Shown: positions 1 to 8,624 of the stretch, in pieces
Layout of the letters: the number at the start of each line of letters is the position of its first letter
Position numbering within the stretch: the first letter of the stretch is position 1
DNA from: Sphingobacterium spiritivorum ATCC 33861
GTDB lineage: Bacteria; Bacteroidota; Bacteroidia; Sphingobacteriales; Sphingobacteriaceae
DNA: 64,000 nt
Reading direction: 5' to 3'
NCBI RefSeq assembly: GCF_000143765.1
Contig: NZ_GL379771.1
Coordinates: 620,001-684,000, forward strand
Made by a program: the position numbers and the translations under genes
Notes under the pieces: generated by a model
What the model was told of the DNA's origin: nothing
Database searches by the model: none
Seen by the model: the letters and a program-made list of their open reading frames with translations, nothing else

Positions 1-1346
1 TCGAAGATTACATCAACAATATTCTCTGTTCTTCCCTCATGAAAAGCCGGTAATCCGCGGCTTGTTCTGATCACATTCAATAGTGTGCGGGCTTCACTGA
101 TCTCCCCTAAGGCTGCTTTGGCTTCAGCTCTTAACAGCGTGATTTCTTCCAGTCGGGTGAAGACCAGATTAGATCCGAAAATATTGAAATCACTGTCTCC
201 GTCTCCGTCTCTGATCACTTTGATCTTACTGAAAATCGGAATCTCGCCACTGAAGTTTGTAAAGTAATTGGTCCTTGTCAGCCCTGAGATCGTGTCAATA
301 CCGAAACGGGTATCATTAGGGTCATTAAAAATGGTAATCACACTGTCTTTAGGGACAAAAATATCCGGCATAGTCTTGTTTGTCAACGGCTTGGCCAGCG
401 TCAACTGTTCGATATGCCCGGTAGCTGTTGCCTCATTAAAGGCATAAGAGGACTGAAAATTAAGCAACTGCGAATATTTTTCTGAAGAAGAGAAAATTCC
501 TGTCCGACCCGTCAGTTGAGAAATATTGGAATAGAACAAGCCTACTTTACCGTAATTATCCAAAACAAATTTTGAAAACACATCTGCATCAATGTATTTC
601 CCCTGCCATGCCGCAATATGTGCCAAGAGCGCATACGCTGTCAGCTTGTTGAACAATACACCTCTCCATTCTACGGATGTGACCCCGTAGTAGGTCTGTA
701 GATTCACCCCGTACAGGTAAGGCAGATCTTCTGCCGCTTTTAACAATTCCTGACTTGCAAAAGCCAGTACGGAAGCCTGATCTGTCCTTCCGAATTCTGT
801 AAATTTACCGTCATCATAGGATTTGGTCAGCAAAGGCACATCTCCCCAGATACGAACCATGTAGAAATAGGCAAATGCACGAATAGCACGTGCCTGTGCG
901 ATATCATATTTAAGATTCAACTCTGTGTAGCGTTCATCTTTTTCATATACCTCCGGAGCACGCTCTATGAAGATGGAAGCTGCATTTACCACAGCATAAA
1001 ATCTTCTCCAGTTTGACAATGCGGAGATCATTGGATACGATGCTTTTAAATCATTTTTGTAAACGGCCTCCAAATCAGAGCGTTTGTAAGACACAAAATC
1101 TTTACCTCTCATCTCACCATAAACCCAATGTGCATTATTATCCTGTAATGCGGCTCTGGTAAGGCCATACAACCCCATCAACGAAGAGCGGGTATCTGAA
1201 ATATCCGTCCATTGTTTTGTTTCAGAAGCAACATTTGCAGAATCGATGTCCAGTTTATTTTCACAGGAAATGGTTATCATTCCTGTCAACCCTGTCATCA
1301 ACATCAAAAAACAGGAAACATTCTTTTTATTAAAATATCTTTTCAT
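1..1346 (-). CDS. SusD/RagB-family outer-membrane nutrient-binding lipoprotein (partial)
   Basis: This is the 5' part of a gene that runs off the left edge; about 448 codons stay open from the ATG at 1346. The protein starts MKRYFNKKNVSC and has a lipoprotein signal whose lipobox cysteine is about residue 28 (TISCENK), so it should be lipid-anchored at the cell surface. The helical, TPR-like body is typical of SusD: AQARAIRAFAYFYMVRIWGDVPLL near residue 130 and RLEEITLLRAEAKAALG near the end. SusD proteins cap a SusC TonB-dependent barrel and capture oligosaccharides or other large ligands. The start lies 18 bases after the stop of the SusC gene on the same strand, so the two form one operon. 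The ligand cannot be told from sequence, and no glycoside hydrolase is visible in the window. Confidence 0.9.
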   Translation of the reverse strand, partial: MKRYFNKKNVSCFLMLMTGLTGMITISCENKLDIDSANVASETKQWTDISDTRSSLMGLYGLTRAALQDNNAHWVYGEMRGKDFVSYKRSDLEAVYKNDLKASYPMISALSNWRRFYAVVNAASIFIERAPEVYEKDERYTELNLKYDIAQARAIRAFAYFYMVRIWGDVPLLTKSYDDGKFTEFGRTDQASVLAFASQELLKAAEDLPYLYGVNLQTYYGVTSVEWRGVLFNKLTAYALLAHIAAWQGKYIDADVFSKFVLDNYGKVGLFYSNISQLTGRTGIFSSSEKYSQLLNFQSSYAFNEATATGHIEQLTLAKPLTNKTMPDIFVPKDSVITIFNDPNDTRFGIDTISGLTRTNYFTNFSGEIPIFSKIKVIRDGDGDSDFNIFGSNLVFTRLEEITLLRAEAKAALGEISEARTLLNVIRTSRGLPAFHEGRTENIVDVIF

Positions 1347-1364
1347 AAAATCGTAATCAATTGG

Positions 1365-4277
1365 TTAGAGATCTAACTTGAAACCCAGCGTAAATGTCGG
1401 TGATAACGGAAGTCCGTACCCGGAGTAATAGCCATTAAAGTCTATAAGTTCAGGATCTACACCTGTGAATTTGGTAATGGTGAGCAGGTTTGTTCCTGTT
1501 ACATACACATACGCTTTTCTGAGTCTTTTGACCTTTTCTTTAAGTCCCGCTATTTCATATCCGACAGAGACAGATCTTAATTTTAAGAAGGATGCGTTTT
1601 CCAGAAAAAGATCCTGATCTACACGGTAAGGTACACTGCTGCTCCATGGGTTGTAAATCGGATATTTTGTGATATCAAAATCCTGCTGCCAGTGAAAAAT
1701 CTCCTTTACAGAATTAATGGTATTGTTAGATTCGTTGTTGATGAAGTCGTAACGATTGGAAACACGCTGATTCAATGCTTTATGTCCTAATGCGAAATAC
1801 CATTGAAAACCCAGGTCAAAGTTTTTGTATCTGAACTGGTTACTCCATCCTCCGACAAACTTAGGCATTGCATTTCCTGCCAATATTTTGTCATCTTCAT
1901 TTACATCATAGTCTCCGTTCTGATCTATCCATTTGGCATCACCCGCATTCATTTCGACGCCCTGAAACATTATTTTACGTCCTGTATTCGGATTAACCGG
2001 GATTTCGCTTTCTGCATTGTAAATACCTGCATTCTGATATATCCAGAATTGATCAACAGATTTTCCTACTTCAAGCTTGCGATCACCTACAATTAATGTC
2101 TGCAGATTATTAGGAAGGGCTTTGAGGGTATTTTTGTTGATATTAAAATTAAATGAACTTGACCATTGCAGTTTGTCCGGGTTGGTCAGCAGATTTAATC
2201 CCAAAGCAACATCCACCCCTTTATTATTGACATTCAGGCCATTCATATAACGACCTGTATATCCGTATTCAGCCGGGACAGGAATGGATGCGATCTGATT
2301 TTTGTCATTTTTATTGTATAACGATATTCCCGCAGATAACCGGTTTGAAAAGAATGAACCTTCCAGATCGATATTAAAATGATCTGTATACGGCCATGCT
2401 ACATCATAGCCTACCCAGCCTAATGTATATGGTCTTGAGATAGCTGCGAAGCCATTATATGAAACCAGTCCGGCTTCTGTACTCCAGTTAAGGTCGGTTG
2501 CATACTGAGGCCCGGTTGCAAAACGACTGATGGTCAGCAATTTTCCGATTCTTCCCCATCCGGCTTTGATCGAAAGTTCATTAATCCCGTCATTCGTAGT
2601 GAAGAACTGATTTTTCACATTCCATTTTGCACTCACTGCCGGCGTGAACAGCCATCTGTTGTCCTTCTGGACAGTAGATGAACCATCATAGCGCAATACA
2701 GCATTCAGATCCAAAAGATTTTTATACTTATATTTCGCATTTCCATAAAAGGAATATACTCTCAGGTCCTCACGATTCGTATATCTGTAAGTAGGGAGAG
2801 TAGATTCTTTAAGGTTTAACTTGATGAAATCATTAGGCCCGTCATACGTTTTGGTGTATGTAAACCGGTAAAGGTCTTCCATATATTCCATTCCTGCAGT
2901 CAGATCTAACTGATGATCAGTATCTTTTCCAAGTTTGTAATTTAGAGCATGATCAAATTTGTACCGTTGGTTATAACCGTTGTAATTGGAAACATAGTTG
3001 TTGTCATCCATCAGGGAAGATGCATAAAACACATCTCTTAATCCCTCGTTATAGTCGATTGAGAATTTAGTGGTATAGCGAAGATTACTTAGTATGGAGA
3101 AATCTGCCGATATAAAAGCCTGCACAGCATTCATGACGTTGCCGTCCACGTTTTTATCAAATTCTTTCAGGTAACGCGTATATACATCACGATTGGGTGA
3201 CATCGGAATACTCAGATCAGGCAGATATCCTGTCTCTGAAATTCTGTCCCGTAAAGAACGGTTGCGCTTACGTTCTACTCTGGAAGCATTGACATATGCT
3301 GTAAAATTAAACCATTCAGCTGGTGCCATATTGACATTGAAAGTCGCATTATAACGCTTGAAATTAGCGGCATCCGCACTGGAAGTATTACTGGTATGAC
3401 CACCCAGAAAGTTAAAATTGGCCCTGTCTGAACCTCCTCTTAAAGATAAGTCAATAGAATATAAAGGCTGATTTTTATAATATTCTTCGAACCAGTTTGA
3501 CGGACCATAGTAATTTACATTTGTGGAATCTCCCAGATAAGAAGGATACGTGAGCCGGTCTTGTTCAGTTCCATATTTGGAGTAGAACTGCTGTCTGAAC
3601 ATGTTCTCATATTGTGCATTGACCGGAGTGACAGATTTTCGGGTATTCAATCCGTAGTAAGAATTAAGACTGATTTCACTCGGTCCTGATTTACCCCCTT
3701 TAGTTGTGATCCAGATAGCACCATTTGCAGCCAATGGTCCCAATGCAGCTAATTTGGCCGGATCTTTAATGACTTCGATAGATTCTATCGAATTGATATT
3801 AAAGATACTTGCGAAATCTGTTCCCGGCCCAAGTCTGTTGTAATCATATTTCTGAATACCATACGAAAAGTTATTTTCCTGAGTCAGCGGCACGCCATTG
3901 ACAAAAATAGTGGGTTGGGAAGCGTTGATATCCTTATTGGAGAATAACGGTGCTGCCAATCCGCGTAAGACAATATTTCTGTTTGTCCCCGGTTCAGCGG
4001 TATTCTCCTGAACGTACACACCTGCTACTTCCCCTTTGAGATATTGAGCTACACTGTGGAAAGGAAATGTAGAAACCGTCTGAATATGTACCGAATCAGC
4101 AGTCCCCAATTTGACAGCTGTAGGATTAAGCCGCTGAAGAAGGAGCGTATCGGTACTCACGGTATCCTGTAAAAGATATCGGTTAGTATTTGCAGTATAT
4201 CCTTCCGGAAAATCGGCTGCTTGCAGGAAAGATACAGGAAAAACTAAGATTAAAAAGCAATAGAATCTTTTCATCAT
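1365..4277 (-). CDS. SusC/RagA-family TonB-linked outer-membrane transporter
   Basis: This 970-residue protein has a Sec signal peptide (MMKRFYCFLILVFPVSFLQA). The plug domain follows (SVAQYLKGEVAGVYVQ, then NIVLRGLA), with the SusC-type stretch SIESIEVIKDPAKLAALG near residue 165 and a long beta-barrel ending in FTLGFKLDL. It imports ligands captured by the SusD partner, using TonB energy. Most SusC proteins exceed 1000 residues because a carboxypeptidase-regulatory-like domain precedes the plug. Here about 60 mature residues without that fold lead directly into the plug, so the protein is a short form. It is the first gene of a susC-susD operon, and two LacI-type operator candidates lie about 135-165 bases upstream. 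The family is certain; the substrate is unknown. Confidence 0.95.
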   Translation of the reverse strand: MMKRFYCFLILVFPVSFLQAADFPEGYTANTNRYLLQDTVSTDTLLLQRLNPTAVKLGTADSVHIQTVSTFPFHSVAQYLKGEVAGVYVQENTAEPGTNRNIVLRGLAAPLFSNKDINASQPTIFVNGVPLTQENNFSYGIQKYDYNRLGPGTDFASIFNINSIESIEVIKDPAKLAALGPLAANGAIWITTKGGKSGPSEISLNSYYGLNTRKSVTPVNAQYENMFRQQFYSKYGTEQDRLTYPSYLGDSTNVNYYGPSNWFEEYYKNQPLYSIDLSLRGGSDRANFNFLGGHTSNTSSADAANFKRYNATFNVNMAPAEWFNFTAYVNASRVERKRNRSLRDRISETGYLPDLSIPMSPNRDVYTRYLKEFDKNVDGNVMNAVQAFISADFSILSNLRYTTKFSIDYNEGLRDVFYASSLMDDNNYVSNYNGYNQRYKFDHALNYKLGKDTDHQLDLTAGMEYMEDLYRFTYTKTYDGPNDFIKLNLKESTLPTYRYTNREDLRVYSFYGNAKYKYKNLLDLNAVLRYDGSSTVQKDNRWLFTPAVSAKWNVKNQFFTTNDGINELSIKAGWGRIGKLLTISRFATGPQYATDLNWSTEAGLVSYNGFAAISRPYTLGWVGYDVAWPYTDHFNIDLEGSFFSNRLSAGISLYNKNDKNQIASIPVPAEYGYTGRYMNGLNVNNKGVDVALGLNLLTNPDKLQWSSSFNFNINKNTLKALPNNLQTLIVGDRKLEVGKSVDQFWIYQNAGIYNAESEIPVNPNTGRKIMFQGVEMNAGDAKWIDQNGDYDVNEDDKILAGNAMPKFVGGWSNQFRYKNFDLGFQWYFALGHKALNQRVSNRYDFINNESNNTINSVKEIFHWQQDFDITKYPIYNPWSSSVPYRVDQDLFLENASFLKLRSVSVGYEIAGLKEKVKRLRKAYVYVTGTNLLTITKFTGVDPELIDFNGYYSGYGLPLSPTFTLGFKLDL

Positions 4278-4410
4278 AAGTGCATACTTAGGTTATATTC
4301 TTAATTAGTTAGTTCACCCTCTTCCGTTTATTAAGAAATGGTGATTACTAGGTTAACTGATGCAACAATGATATACACAGATTTGGGATTATCAGGCATA
4401 CTAAAACAAC

Positions 4411-4444
4411 GAAATCGTTTGCGTAATTTAAGCAATCGATTGTG
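4411..4444. promoter_or_regulatory. Two tandem LacI-type operator candidates upstream of susC
   Basis: GAAATCGTTTGCG (4411-4423) and GCAATCGATTGTG (4432-4444) match each other at 10 of 13 positions. Both centre on the AATCG/CGnTT symmetry typical of LacI-family operators, and the second contains the perfect palindrome CAATCGATTG. Their starts are 21 bases apart, two helical turns, so proteins bound to both would sit on the same DNA face. No LacI-family gene is in the window. The assignment rests on pattern alone. Confidence 0.4.
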
Positions 4445-4682
4445 CTAAACAATACGAGATGAGATCATGAGGCAAATACGGCTTGATAATGAGCTGCAAC
4501 ATCCCTAATAAATACGCATAGAACAGCATTTATGTACAGGATAAAATTTGCTTATAATAAAATAGGTGACAGGAAATAAACATTCCCGAAAGGGCTAAAC
4601 AGTACAAATCAACAGAAAAAAGCTCCCGGATGTAAAACGAGGACAATTTATTATTAGTCCTTATCAAAGCTATATTTTAGCT

Positions 4683-4690
4683 TATCTTTG
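4683..4690 (+). promoter_or_regulatory. Bacteroidota -7 promoter element of hemW
   Basis: TATCTTTG matches the TAnnTTTG consensus exactly and lies 19 bases before the hemW ATG, which predicts a short leader. No clear -33 TTG is seen at the usual distance. Confidence 0.45.
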
Positions 4691-4709
4691 GAAAAGATTT
4701 ATACAAAAA

Positions 4710-5846
4710 ATGCCGGGTATCTACTTTCACATTCCATTTTGCAAACAAGCCTGTCACTACTGTGATTTTCACTTTTCTACGTCCCTCAGATACAAGGACG
4801 AAATGATGGCTGCAATGAGACAGGAACTGGAATTACGTAGTCAGTCAGGGGATACCAAAAAGCTAACCTCCCTGTATTTCGGCGGAGGAACGCCGTCTAT
4901 TCTGGATGCCGGACATATACAGTCTTTCATTGATGCTGTATCCGAGTATTATGATATTGCAGAAGATGCAGAGATTACTTTAGAGGCCAATCCGGATGAT
5001 CTGGATCATAAAAAAGTACAGCAGCTCCGACACACAGATATCAATCGCTTCAGTATAGGCATACAGTCTTTCTATGAAGAAGATCTGAGCTGGATGAACC
5101 GTGCTCACAATGCCAGTGAAGCAGATGCGGCAATTAAGCGAGTACAGGATGCCGGATTTGAGAATATAACAGCAGATCTGATCTACGGTTATCCGCTTCT
5201 GACAGATCAAAAGTGGAATGCTAATATCAATAAATTACTGGAATTTGAAATCCCACATATCTCTGCTTACAGTATGACGGTAGAGCCACAAACAGCTCTG
5301 GATCATTTTATCAAAAAAGGTAAATCGCCGGCCATGAATGAATCTCAGTCTGCCGCACAGTTTGAAATCCTGATAGATAAACTTGTAAACAGCGGATTTG
5401 AGCATTATGAGATTTCCAACTTCGCAAAACCTGACAGATATGCCCGACATAACTCAAGCTACTGGAAAGGCGATACTTATATCGGTATAGGTCCCTCCGC
5501 TCATTCCTTTAACGGAGATAACCGATCCTGGAATATTGCTAATAATGCATTGTACATAAAAGGTATATCCGAAAAAACACCTGTTGCAGAAGTCGAACAG
5601 CTGAGTTTCGAAAACAAAGTCAATGAATATATTATGACTTCGCTGCGTACTATGTGGGGAATGGATACTGCCAAAATCGAAGAAGCATTCGGATCAGATA
5701 CCCTTAATCAGCTCACGAATACGATCCAACCCTTTATTGCACAAGGAGAAGTACGTCTGCAGGATGGACACTATTATCTTACAGCAAAGGGAAAACTTAT
5801 TGCCGACCATATCGCATCCGAGCTGTTTCTGGAAGAAGAAGATTAA
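4710..5846 (+). CDS. hemW: Radical SAM haem chaperone HemW
   Basis: This 378-residue protein carries the radical-SAM cluster motif C11-xxx-C15-xx-C18 followed by DF, then the SAM-binding glycine motif YFGGGTPS. The HemW/HemN-type C-terminal domain contains SYWKGDTYIGIGPSAHSF. HemW is a cytosolic Fe-S, SAM-binding protein thought to insert haem into respiratory enzymes. It is often misannotated as oxygen-independent coproporphyrinogen III oxidase (HemN). HemN has a fourth cysteine right after the triad (CxxxCxxCxC), which is absent here, so HemW is preferred. The length fits HemW (about 380) rather than HemN (about 450). The ATG is chosen because a -7 promoter element lies 19 bases upstream. 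It stands alone and converges on the histidine kinase gene. Confidence 0.9.
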   Translation: MPGIYFHIPFCKQACHYCDFHFSTSLRYKDEMMAAMRQELELRSQSGDTKKLTSLYFGGGTPSILDAGHIQSFIDAVSEYYDIAEDAEITLEANPDDLDHKKVQQLRHTDINRFSIGIQSFYEEDLSWMNRAHNASEADAAIKRVQDAGFENITADLIYGYPLLTDQKWNANINKLLEFEIPHISAYSMTVEPQTALDHFIKKGKSPAMNESQSAAQFEILIDKLVNSGFEHYEISNFAKPDRYARHNSSYWKGDTYIGIGPSAHSFNGDNRSWNIANNALYIKGISEKTPVAEVEQLSFENKVNEYIMTSLRTMWGMDTAKIEEAFGSDTLNQLTNTIQPFIAQGEVRLQDGHYYLTAKGKLIADHIASELFLEEED

Positions 5847-5884
5847 GCGGTTACTTTACTAAAATGTGGCTGCATGCTTTCCCA

Positions 5885-7204
5885 TCAAAACTGCAAAGTA
5901 AATGTACTGCCTTTACCTACCGCAGATTCTACTAGAATATTCCCTCCATGGATCAGCATGATCTGTTTACTCAATGTCAGACCGACCCCACTTCCTGTTT
6001 TGCGTGTGGTAAAGAATGGTGTAAAGATATTTTCCATGAGTTCCGTATCTATACCGATTCCATTATCACTGACATGGATCTGTACATTTCCGCCTTTCTC
6101 TATTGCAGACATGGTGATGTATGGTTTTTCTACATCTTTTACCGCCTCCATAGCATTGAGAACAAGATTAATAAGCACCTGCTCCACCAGATTGGCATCC
6201 GCAAATAACTGAATCCGGGTAGGTTTCAGTATCACATCAAATTCAATATTCTTCTGTACAAAGGTCGGCTCCAGCAACTGGTAAATATTTTCAAACAGAT
6301 CAGAGACCATGATTTCCTGTAGTTGTGGTTTATCTACCTTATTGATTGTACGGTAACTTTTGGCAAATTTCAACAGCCCCTCACTTCTGTTGCGAATAGT
6401 ATCTACACCTATACGTACATCTTCAAGTTCCTCTGCCGGATTCAGGCGATCCAGATGCTGGCTCATCGTCTCTGCCAGGGACGAAATAGGAGCAATGGAA
6501 TTCATAATTTCGTGCGTCAACACACGCAAGAGCTTATGCCAGGCTTTAGTCTCTGTCTCATCAATAGCTTCGTTGACATTCTGAAATACTACAATCTGAC
6601 ACCGCCCCTCCTGTGTCACCAGTTCGGACAATTGCATCAGTAGTTTGACCTTCCCTTTAGCAGAAGATACCGCTTCAATATGCTGCTGTCCGGTCTGAAG
6701 ATTATTAATAATCTTGAAAAGTTCTTTATTCCGCTTTTCCAGTGAAGTGAACTTTCCTACATACGGAATATCAAACATAACCCTAAAAGCCTCATTCATC
6801 CAGATCACTTTATCCTTATCCGGATAATAGGTAAAGATAGCTGTGTCCAGCATATTCACAATCTGATTGAGATACTGATACTGCAATTCTTTGGACACCG
6901 TAATTTCTTTAAATGCAGCATTTATCTCATTGAAGGTCTCGTGAATTCTGCGCTTCGTAGAACTTGTTTTTTTTGTAACGTAATAGCGTGTGAAATCGCG
7001 CTGTCTGGTAGACTGTACAAAATCCATAAATACATCATAGATTTCAAATTGTGCTTTCAGTCCGGCAGTGAAAGTGACAATAGCTAATAAACCGGCCAGA
7101 GATGCCAGCAGATACCATTCAGATATCAGGGCAAAGCAACATATTGCTCCCAAACCTATAAGCAATACATAACTACATGCTATCCACCATTTAAAGCGTG
7201 TCAT
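5885..7204 (-). CDS. NtrY-like sensor histidine kinase of the export system
   Basis: This 439-residue membrane kinase has two adjacent N-terminal membrane helices (about residues 6-27 and 30-48) with almost no periplasmic loop. A linker and a PAS-like stretch near 115-150 follow, then the HisKA H-box LTHEIMNSIAPI with phospho-acceptor H231. The ATPase domain has the N-box LINLVLNAMEAV, G1 box DNGIGID and G2 box GSGVGLTLSKQI. It should autophosphorylate and pass phosphate to the NtrC-type regulator encoded 2 bases upstream on the same strand. With no extracellular sensor domain, it probably senses a membrane or cytosolic signal. It is the last gene of the tolC-regulator-kinase operon and therefore probably under that operon's sigma-54 promoter, a positive loop. 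Confidence 0.92.
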   Translation of the reverse strand: MTRFKWWIACSYVLLIGLGAICCFALISEWYLLASLAGLLAIVTFTAGLKAQFEIYDVFMDFVQSTRQRDFTRYYVTKKTSSTKRRIHETFNEINAAFKEITVSKELQYQYLNQIVNMLDTAIFTYYPDKDKVIWMNEAFRVMFDIPYVGKFTSLEKRNKELFKIINNLQTGQQHIEAVSSAKGKVKLLMQLSELVTQEGRCQIVVFQNVNEAIDETETKAWHKLLRVLTHEIMNSIAPISSLAETMSQHLDRLNPAEELEDVRIGVDTIRNRSEGLLKFAKSYRTINKVDKPQLQEIMVSDLFENIYQLLEPTFVQKNIEFDVILKPTRIQLFADANLVEQVLINLVLNAMEAVKDVEKPYITMSAIEKGGNVQIHVSDNGIGIDTELMENIFTPFFTTRKTGSGVGLTLSKQIMLIHGGNILVESAVGKGSTFTLQF

Positions 7205-7206
7205 AA

Positions 7207-8559
7207 TCAGAGGTTATACTTTTCCAATCGTCTGTATAATGCCGAACGCGTAAGCCCCAGTTCTCTGGCAGCCTTACTGATATTACCATTATACTTTTCG
7301 ATCACTTTCTTGATTGTATTTCTTTCCAATACTTCCAGATTCTGCTCACTGCTCCCGGATACGACAGGTTGGACTGAATTCTCTAACGGAGAGAACAACA
7401 GATCTTTCCCTTCCACCCTATCCGTTTCAGACATAATGACCGCACGCTCTATACTGTACTGCAATTCTCTTACATTACCCGGAAAGTGATAACCATTTAA
7501 CTTGTATACAGATTCATCCGAAAAATCAGCTATAGACTTATTGTACTTTTTGGCGTATATGGTCAGGAAATGTCTGGCCAGCAGCATGATATCCTCTCCC
7601 CTTTCCCGTAGCGGAGGAACCTGTACTTCGACCGTATTGATCCTGTAGATCAGATCTTTTCTAAACTGGCTTTCGTTGGCCAGTTCCCGGATAGGAATAT
7701 TTGTGGCACACAACAACCGGATATCTACATCTGCAGCATGATTACTTCCAAGAGGCGTAACCTGCCTGTTCTGGAGTACTGTCAATAATTTGGCCTGTTG
7801 CTGTAAGGATATATTTCCAATCTCATCCAGAAATAATGTTCCTTCGTGAGCCAGTTCTATCCGTCCTTTCCTATCTTCACGCGCATCGGTAAATGCCCCC
7901 TTTTTATGCCCGAATAATTCACTCTCAAAAAGCGTATCTGTCAACGCCCCTACATCTACCTTTATAAAATTCTTCTGATATCGGAGTGACTGGTTATGAA
8001 TCTCCCGTGCAATGACATCTTTACCAGTTCCATTTTCTCCCAGAATAAGAATATTGGCATCCGTTGGACTTATTTTACTTATTTTATAATACAGATCCTG
8101 CATGATCTCAGACTCTCCAAGCAGCTGAGTCGATGTATAAGAATTTAAGATACCCTTTGCATCTGCTTTTTTTGCCTTATTTACAGAAAGTGCTTCCTCC
8201 AGACTCTTGAGCAGTGTCTCGTTTTGCCAGGGTTTGACAATAAAATCGGAGGCTCCGTTTTTGAGAGATTTGACCGCCAGATCTACAGCACCGTAAGCCG
8301 TGATCATGACAACGGGTAATACCGGATATTCTTCCCTGATCCTGGACAACCAGTACAAACCTTCATTACCGGTATTGATAGTGCTTTTAAAGTTCATATC
8401 CAACAGCACGGCATCCACACTTTTCTTCGCCAATATGGATAATATTTTTTCCGGATTATGTTCTATGATCACTTCACCTACCTGAGGCTTGAGCAACAAT
8501 CGTACTGCTGTAAGCAGATCCTGATCATCATCTACAACCAATATGGTCGACTTTTTCAT
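7207..8559 (-). CDS. NtrC-type sigma-54-dependent response regulator
   Basis: This 450-residue activator has three domains. The receiver (residues 4-120) has the acidic pair D10-D11 and phospho-acceptor D54. The AAA+ domain has Walker A GENGTGKD (174-181), Walker B GTLFLDEIG (240-248) and the sigma-54 contact loop. A Fis-type helix-turn-helix lies near residues 425-446 (NISKAARELGLTRSALYRRL). The contact loop reads GAFTDA (221-226) instead of the textbook GAFTGA. The FT core that touches sigma-54 is kept, so the protein should still activate sigma-54 promoters. Its likely targets are the paired palindromes at 10056-10092 and 11081-11117, upstream of tolC and of the adaptor gene. The cognate kinase follows 2 bases after its stop. 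Confidence 0.95.
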   Translation of the reverse strand: MKKSTILVVDDDQDLLTAVRLLLKPQVGEVIIEHNPEKILSILAKKSVDAVLLDMNFKSTINTGNEGLYWLSRIREEYPVLPVVMITAYGAVDLAVKSLKNGASDFIVKPWQNETLLKSLEEALSVNKAKKADAKGILNSYTSTQLLGESEIMQDLYYKISKISPTDANILILGENGTGKDVIAREIHNQSLRYQKNFIKVDVGALTDTLFESELFGHKKGAFTDAREDRKGRIELAHEGTLFLDEIGNISLQQQAKLLTVLQNRQVTPLGSNHAADVDIRLLCATNIPIRELANESQFRKDLIYRINTVEVQVPPLRERGEDIMLLARHFLTIYAKKYNKSIADFSDESVYKLNGYHFPGNVRELQYSIERAVIMSETDRVEGKDLLFSPLENSVQPVVSGSSEQNLEVLERNTIKKVIEKYNGNISKAARELGLTRSALYRRLEKYNL

Positions 8560-8624
8560 ATTTCAAAATAAGACTAAAAAGTAAAAGAAAAAAAACAATC
8601 CCGCAGTTTTCTCTGCAGATCACC

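Larger units (their letters stand above)
4278..4709. other. 432-bp intergenic region between divergent susC and hemW
   Basis: No coding sequence is visible. The region should carry the promoters of both divergent transcription units. On the hemW side there is a -7 element at 4683-4690. Toward susC there are two tandem operator-like palindromes at 4411-4444. A weak TATCATTG on the minus strand (about 4368-4375) could be the susC -7 element, but it departs from the consensus. Confidence 0.6.

Noticed and set aside
85..267. Short plus-strand open frame at the left end
   Set aside because: It is the antisense of the SusD gene, which is open on the minus strand from 1346 to the edge.
4710..5846. 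Annotation as oxygen-independent coproporphyrinogen oxidase HemN
   Set aside because: The fourth cysteine after the CxxxCxxC triad is missing and the length fits HemW.
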